A model generated the notes under the pieces. The model was not told where the DNA came from. It did not search any database and worked only from the letters and a program-made list of their open reading frames with translations. Positions 60,119 to 64,000 of a stretch of 64,000 nt of DNA are shown here, one piece after another. Every line of letters begins with the position of its first letter. The first letter of the stretch is position 1. Location of the stretch: NCBI RefSeq assembly GCF_013450295.1, contig NZ_SKBR01000003.1:124001-188000 (forward strand). The letters are read 5' to 3'. Position numbers and translations under genes: made by a program. The stretch is from Streptomyces sp. AJS327 (GTDB taxonomy: Bacteria; Actinomycetota; Actinomycetes; Streptomycetales; Streptomycetaceae).

Positions 60119-61063
60119 TCAGCGGCGTAGCTCGGCGGCGGACGGTGGGCGCGCGCCCGCCCGGGAGCAGGTGACCGCGGCGGCCCGCGCGGCGAAGTCC
60201 AGGACGTCCAGCCACTGTTGCTGGGTGAGCTTGCCCAGCGCCCGGTGGGACAGCGCGCCGTGTTCGGACAGCCGGTGCAGCAGCGCGGCGTTCACCGTGT
60301 CCCCCGCCCCGATCGTGTCCACGACGGCGACCGGTTCCCCGGGAACGGCGATCTGGTGGTCCCGGGTGAACACCGTCAGCCCGTCACCGCCCTGGGTCAG
60401 CACCAGCGCGGCCGGACCGGCGGCCAGCCACTCACCGGCGGCCCGCAGCACGTCGCCGATCCCGTCGGCGTCCGCGAGCCACCGCGCGTCCTCCAGCGAC
60501 AGCTTGACCAGGGAGACGCTGGGCAGCCACGAGCGGAACCGGGCCCGGTAGGTGTCCGGGTCGGAGATGAGCCCCGCGCGGATGTTGGGGTCGAGCACGG
60601 TGAACACGCCGCGCGCGAACTCCCGCCGCAGCAGCGCCTCGTAGGCACTCGCGCCCGGTTCGAGCACGAGGGAGCAGGTGCCGAACACCAGGGCGCTGGT
60701 GTCCTCGGGAACCTCGGTGGGCAGGGTGAACAGTCGGTCGGCGGTGCCCTCCACGTAGAAGCGGTACGCGGCGGAGCCGTCGGGGTGCACGTCCGCCAGG
60801 GCCAGCGTGGTGGGTTCCGCGCCGCGCTGCACCAACGCGGTGTCCACCCCGTTCTCCCGCAGTCCGTCGAGCAACCGCTCGCCGAAGCCGTCCGTCGACA
60901 CCCGGGAGCAGAACGCCGTCGGCGTCTCCAACCGGGCCAGCGCCACGGCGGTGTTGTACGGCCCGCCGCCCCGCACCGACCGGAGCACGGGCAGTCCGCC
61001 CTCCTCGGCGGCCTCCCCCTCGGGCACCAGGTCGATCAACGCCTCACCGGCGACCACTATCAC
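60119..61063 (-). CDS. PfkB-family carbohydrate kinase (fructokinase-like)
   Basis: A 314-residue ribokinase-fold kinase phosphorylating a sugar or nucleoside with ATP. GEALIDLVPEG and GGGPYNTAVALARL (about 35-48) are the substrate-binding PfkB motif 1, and VVDTIGAGDTVNAAL (about 245-259) is motif 2 with the catalytic GAGD aspartate. The fructokinase-type order suggests fructose. GTG 61063 has GGGGAAG upstream. A stand-alone gene. The exact sugar is uncertain. Confidence 0.9.
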   Translation of the reverse strand: MIVVAGEALIDLVPEGEAAEEGGLPVLRSVRGGGPYNTAVALARLETPTAFCSRVSTDGFGERLLDGLRENGVDTALVQRGAEPTTLALADVHPDGSAAYRFYVEGTADRLFTLPTEVPEDTSALVFGTCSLVLEPGASAYEALLRREFARGVFTVLDPNIRAGLISDPDTYRARFRSWLPSVSLVKLSLEDARWLADADGIGDVLRAAGEWLAAGPAALVLTQGGDGLTVFTRDHQIAVPGEPVAVVDTIGAGDTVNAALLHRLSEHGALSHRALGKLTQQQWLDVLDFAARAAAVTCSRAGARPPSAAELRR

Positions 61064-61298
61064 GATGTGCTTCCCCGTCCGTCCGAATGCTCTCGCCCGC
61101 CACGTCCGCCCCCATCCTGCCCAATCCCCCCGCCACCCGCGCGACCACCTCACACCCGTCACCGTCACCCGCCGCCCCGGCCCCGGCGACCCGGCTCACG
61201 CACGGCCGCCACCCAACGCACCGAGTGCGCCCGGTCATCACCCAACCGACGGTCGGGCCACGCCCGTTGCTCAACCGCCCCCGCACACCGGTCGCTGC

Positions 61299-61976
61299 TC
61301 AGCCCGGTTGGCGGGCCTGGACGATGAGGGTGCCGACGTGGTCCGGGTGGGGTGCGGGGACCACGTACGCGTGCGCGCCCACGAAGCCGTGGCCAGCGAG
61401 GATGGCCTCCCACTGGTCGGGCTCGTACGCCCAGCTCCGGATCGGGGTGCGGTCCCCCTTGAACCCGCCGGCGTACATCCCCTGCATGCCGTAGCAGCCC
61501 GGGACGGGCGGGGCGTGGGAGAACACCAACCGCCCGCCCGGAGCGAGCCGTCGCCGGACGGCGGGGAGCAGCACCTCGGGGTCGGTGAACCAGATGGCGC
61601 CCCAACTGCCGTACACCGCGTCCCACTCGGTGTCCTGGTCGGTGAGGAAGGCGACGGCCTCGGCCTCCTCGAACCGGACGCCCGGAAGGTGTCCCCACCG
61701 GCTCCGGGCCTGTTCACAGTGGACCGGCGACAGGTCGATCCCGGTCGCCCGCACCCCGTTCAGCGCGAGCGCGGCGACCGCCGCCCCCCGTCCGAACCCC
61801 AACTCCAGGGCGTTGGACGGTTCGCCCAGCAGCTCGGCTCCGGGCCCGTGTCCCGGATACTGCGACCAGCCGAAGGCCGTGCGCAGCGCCTCCTCATCCG
61901 ACTCCTCCCCCCTCCGCTCCACCACCCTCGCGGCGAAGTCATCCCAGTAGCCGGCGCGTTCGTCGACGGTGCTCAT
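61299..61976 (-). CDS. class I SAM-dependent methyltransferase
   Basis: A 225-residue methyltransferase. SAM motif I ALELGFGRGAAVAALAL (about 56-72), GIDLSPVHCEQAR (post-I) and WDAVYGSWGAIWF (motif II) are present; GGRLVFSHA is the motif III strand. The protein starts MSTVDERAGYWDDFA; ATG 61976 has GAGGAGCG upstream. Its target, small molecule or macromolecule, is not predictable. Single gene. Confidence 0.88.
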   Translation of the reverse strand: MSTVDERAGYWDDFAARVVERRGEESDEEALRTAFGWSQYPGHGPGAELLGEPSNALELGFGRGAAVAALALNGVRATGIDLSPVHCEQARSRWGHLPGVRFEEAEAVAFLTDQDTEWDAVYGSWGAIWFTDPEVLLPAVRRRLAPGGRLVFSHAPPVPGCYGMQGMYAGGFKGDRTPIRSWAYEPDQWEAILAGHGFVGAHAYVVPAPHPDHVGTLIVQARQPG

Positions 61977-62449
61977 GACGCTCCTCGCTCGGTAGGTGGC
62001 GGGATCCCCCTGCGTACGGCCGTCGTCCCGAGAGTGGGCGCGGCGCCGGAGTCCCACTAGCACGCTAGCGAGCGACAGCCGGTGACCATCAGGTCCCGGC
62101 GAGCCTCTACCCGATCGAATGAGAGCGCGCCGTCCCGCTGACCCTCCGCCGGCACCGCCCTGACCTGCGAGGTCGCGAACCCCTCGGAGCTCCGGGCGCC
62201 CCGGACCGCTCCCCGCGCCGGAAGCCAGGCCGTACTCGCGCCACCGGAACCCACCACGGCGTACAACGGACTGCGGCGGCACGCGAGTTCAGCCCCGTCC
62301 GGCGCGCGGTGCACGGGCGGGGAGGCTCACGAGCCCCCGTGCCACCGGAGCACGACGGTTCGCCGGCGCCCCGGCCCACGCGGAACGCTCCGGTGCCCGC
62401 TCGCCGCAGCGTCCCGACGGCGGATTCGGTGGCGTCAAGAGTGCTGGGT
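61977..62449. other. gap without a recognised gene
   Basis: About 470 bp; the first 100 bp must contain the methyltransferase promoter. No ORF with domain support is seen and no clear regulatory motif stands out. Confidence 0.45.
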
Positions 62450-62788
62450 TCAGGGACGTACCGGGTCTGACCCGTCCCGCGCACCGGTGATCTCGCCACC
62501 CTCCCGCCCCGACTCCGCGCCAGACCGTGCCGACGGACCGGACCGTGCCGACGGACCGGACCGCACGGGCTGGACGGGCTGCACGGACCGGGCGGGGCGG
62601 TCAGGCTGGACGGGCTCGGCGGGACGCCCGCGCACGGTGATCGTGCTGCGGCCGTCCACGACCGTCCGGACCTGGAGGGAGCCGCAGGCGCACCGCGTCC
62701 AGAGGGTGTACCCCTCGCTGGTGGCGTGGCGGGAGAGGGTGCGCGGCGGTTGGTCGTCCGGCCATCCGCAGTACGGGCACGCGGACAT
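62450..62788 (-). CDS. small zinc-ribbon-like protein
   Basis: A 112-residue protein beginning MSACPYCGWPDDQ. Two cysteine pairs (CPYC and CAC in TRCACGSLQVRTVV) about 30 residues apart make a zinc-ribbon of roughly 60 residues. The remainder is Ser/Pro/Arg/Val-rich repeats (QPVQPVRSGPSARSGPSARSG) and probably disordered. ATG 62788 has an excellent GAGGAGGAGACC upstream. I do not recognise the family; DNA, RNA or protein binding are all possible. It is divergent from the LysR gene. Confidence 0.7.
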   Translation of the reverse strand: MSACPYCGWPDDQPPRTLSRHATSEGYTLWTRCACGSLQVRTVVDGRSTITVRGRPAEPVQPDRPARSVQPVQPVRSGPSARSGPSARSGAESGREGGEITGARDGSDPVRP

Positions 62789-63234
62789 GGGGTCTCCTCC
62801 TCGGGGACGTACGGTCACAGGCCCACGAACTCCCCCTCGCCACACGGCGATACGAGAGGGGGCGTGGGAACGCCAGCCGCGGATCGGTGTTCTCGGAACG
62901 GCTCGCGGCCGGACGTGGGACTCGGCGGGGCGGCGGGCACGGCGGGGCGTGGGACTCGGCGGGGCGTCGTCGGTGTCGTTCCTCTTCCTGGTGTCGGCTG
63001 GTTCCGGGGGCGCCCGCAGCGGTTTCGGGACGCGCGCGGTCGCGCCCGGGAGGGTTCGGTCAGTCCGCCGAACCCCGGGGCGTCCCGGGCGTGTGACCGG
63101 CTTTCCCGCTCCCGCGCGAGGAGCGGGCGGACGGTGGGCGGTGCCCCCACCGGGGGCGCCACACACAAGCCTCGCGCGCCACCGTCATGTAGGTCCAGGT
63201 TCTCTTTCCGCAGACAATCGTGTACAACAGCTTC
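62789..63234. promoter_or_regulatory. divergent interval, zinc-ribbon gene / lysR
   Basis: A 446-bp gap. A direct repeat of 19 bp (cgtgggactcggcggggcg) is at 62914-62932 and 62948-62966. An AT-richer patch just before lysR (63185-63232) contains acaatcgtgtacaac and TACAAC (63223-63228), a possible -10/operator zone for the LysR gene. No gene. Confidence 0.5.
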
Positions 63235-64000
63235 ATGATTGATCTGCGTCGCCTCTCCGTCCTCCGCGCCGTCGCGCACTACGGCACGGTGACGGCGGCA
63301 GCCGAGGCGGTACACCTGACACCCTCCGCCGCCTCGCAGCAAATACGCCAGCTGAGCAAGGAGTTGGACGTAGCGCTGCTGGAGCGGCACGGCCGCAGGG
63401 TGCGCCTGACCCCGGCGGCCCGCGGCCTGCTGCGGCACGCCGACCGGATCGCCGAGTACTGGCAGGAGGCCGAGGCGGAGCTGCACACCGCGCACCCCAC
63501 GGCGCTGCGGGGGCACGTGCGGCTCGCGGGCTTCCCCACCGCCGTCTGCTCCCTGCTCGCGCCGCTGGCGGCCCAACTACGCGCCGAGGGACCGGATCTC
63601 ACCGTCGAACTGCGGCAGGCCGAGCCGGGGGAGTGCTTCGACCTGCTGTTCTCGGGAGACGCCGACCTCGCGGTCGTGGAGGCCACCACCGACAGCCCGC
63701 CGCTGAACGACGCCCGGTTCCACCAACGTCCGCTCATGGACGACGCGTTCGACCTGCTGACTCCGGCTGACCACCCGCTGGCCACCGGACCCGCCCCGAA
63801 ACTCGGTGAGTTGGCGGACGAGCCGTGGATCCTGGCCGCTCCGCCGTGTTCGGCCCGGCAACTGGTGCTCGCCGCCTGCACCAGCGCCGGGTTCACTCCG
63901 GCCATCGCCCACCAGGTGTCCGAGTGGAGCGTGGTGGCGACGCTGGTGGCGCACGGGCTGGGAATCGCGCTGGTGCCGCGCGTCGTCCAGCTGCCGCCCC
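63235..64000 (+). CDS. LysR-family transcriptional regulator (3' end cut by window edge)
   Basis: 255 residues are visible. MIDLRRLSVLRAVAHYGTVTAAAEAVHLTPSAASQQIRQLSKELDVALLERHGRRVRLTPAARGLL is a LysR HTH (residues 1-66). The periplasmic-binding-like effector domain follows from about 88 (LRGHVRLAGFPTAVCSLL), to the last visible LVPRVVQLPP. The start ATG 63235 is supported by the family-typical MIDLRRL; a ribosome-binding site is not clear and a leaderless mRNA is possible. Probably autoregulated. Confidence 0.9.
   Translation, partial: MIDLRRLSVLRAVAHYGTVTAAAEAVHLTPSAASQQIRQLSKELDVALLERHGRRVRLTPAARGLLRHADRIAEYWQEAEAELHTAHPTALRGHVRLAGFPTAVCSLLAPLAAQLRAEGPDLTVELRQAEPGECFDLLFSGDADLAVVEATTDSPPLNDARFHQRPLMDDAFDLLTPADHPLATGPAPKLGELADEPWILAAPPCSARQLVLAACTSAGFTPAIAHQVSEWSVVATLVAHGLGIALVPRVVQLPP

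Overview
The window is high-GC DNA with strongly G/C-biased third codon positions, many GTG starts, 4-base GTGA/ATGA gene overlaps, leaderless starts behind TAGGCT/TACCCT-type -10 boxes and several SpoIIE/RsbW-type regulators. Together these point to Streptomyces or a very close relative. From about 13.8 kb rightwards, the order tRNA-Ser / HtrA-like protease / GDPD / RsbW-like / SEC-C protein / prim-pol / PP2C / M24 peptidase / copper genes / dtpA / pheA / serS / ABC pairs is what I remember for the S. coelicolor core chromosome. That match is from memory and was not checked.

Layout. 1-8 kb (minus strand) holds an accessory-looking lipid-tailoring cluster: hotdog thioesterase (cut by the left edge), ferritin-like diiron enzyme, fatty acyl-AMP ligase, 4'-phosphopantetheinyl transferase, cytochrome P450 and MaoC-like double-hotdog protein. 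No acyl carrier protein lies inside the window. 8.4-13.7 kb carries a SigE-family ECF sigma factor, secreted DUF1906 and DUF3048 proteins, a possible Cys/Arg leader peptide and a TetR regulator. A tRNA-Ser(UGA) at 13.84-13.93 kb has its 3' end facing this accessory side. 14-28.5 kb holds a membrane HtrA protease, GDPD, two RsbW-like ATPases, a SEC-C/DUF5926 protein, a short prim-pol protein, two SpoIIE-type proteins (one with degraded metal-binding aspartates), an aminopeptidase P and a RidA protein.

30.0-36.5 kb is a copper-handling operon: YcnI-like DUF1775, Sco, PCu(A)C chaperone, CopC-CopD fusion, a short repeat-encoded ORF, and the Tat-exported DyP peroxidase DtpA. Nearly every junction overlaps, so the genes are probably translated as a coupled unit. 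pheA and serS follow, separated by about 1.9 kb without a gene. That gap holds a cluster of DnaA boxes (three exact, two with one mismatch) inside an otherwise pyrimidine-rich tract. This is the most interesting non-coding feature in the window.

40.9-51.4 kb contains a HAD phosphatase coupled to serS, a WYL regulator divergent from a BBE-like FAD oxidase, a GntR regulator followed by a CynX-type MFS transporter, and a four-gene minus-strand operon encoding two complete ABC-2 export systems. 51.7-57.1 kb has an M24-fold protein coupled to an EphD-like alpha/beta-hydrolase-SDR fusion, then a ferritin-like metal-dependent hydrolase and a MerR regulator preceded by two near-palindromic repeats. 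57.2-64 kb holds kptA (RNA 2'-phosphotransferase), an LLM flavin oxidoreductase, a PPOX-fold protein, a PfkB sugar kinase, a methyltransferase, a small zinc-ribbon protein and a LysR regulator cut by the right edge. No CRISPR array, transposase, integrase or rRNA gene was seen.
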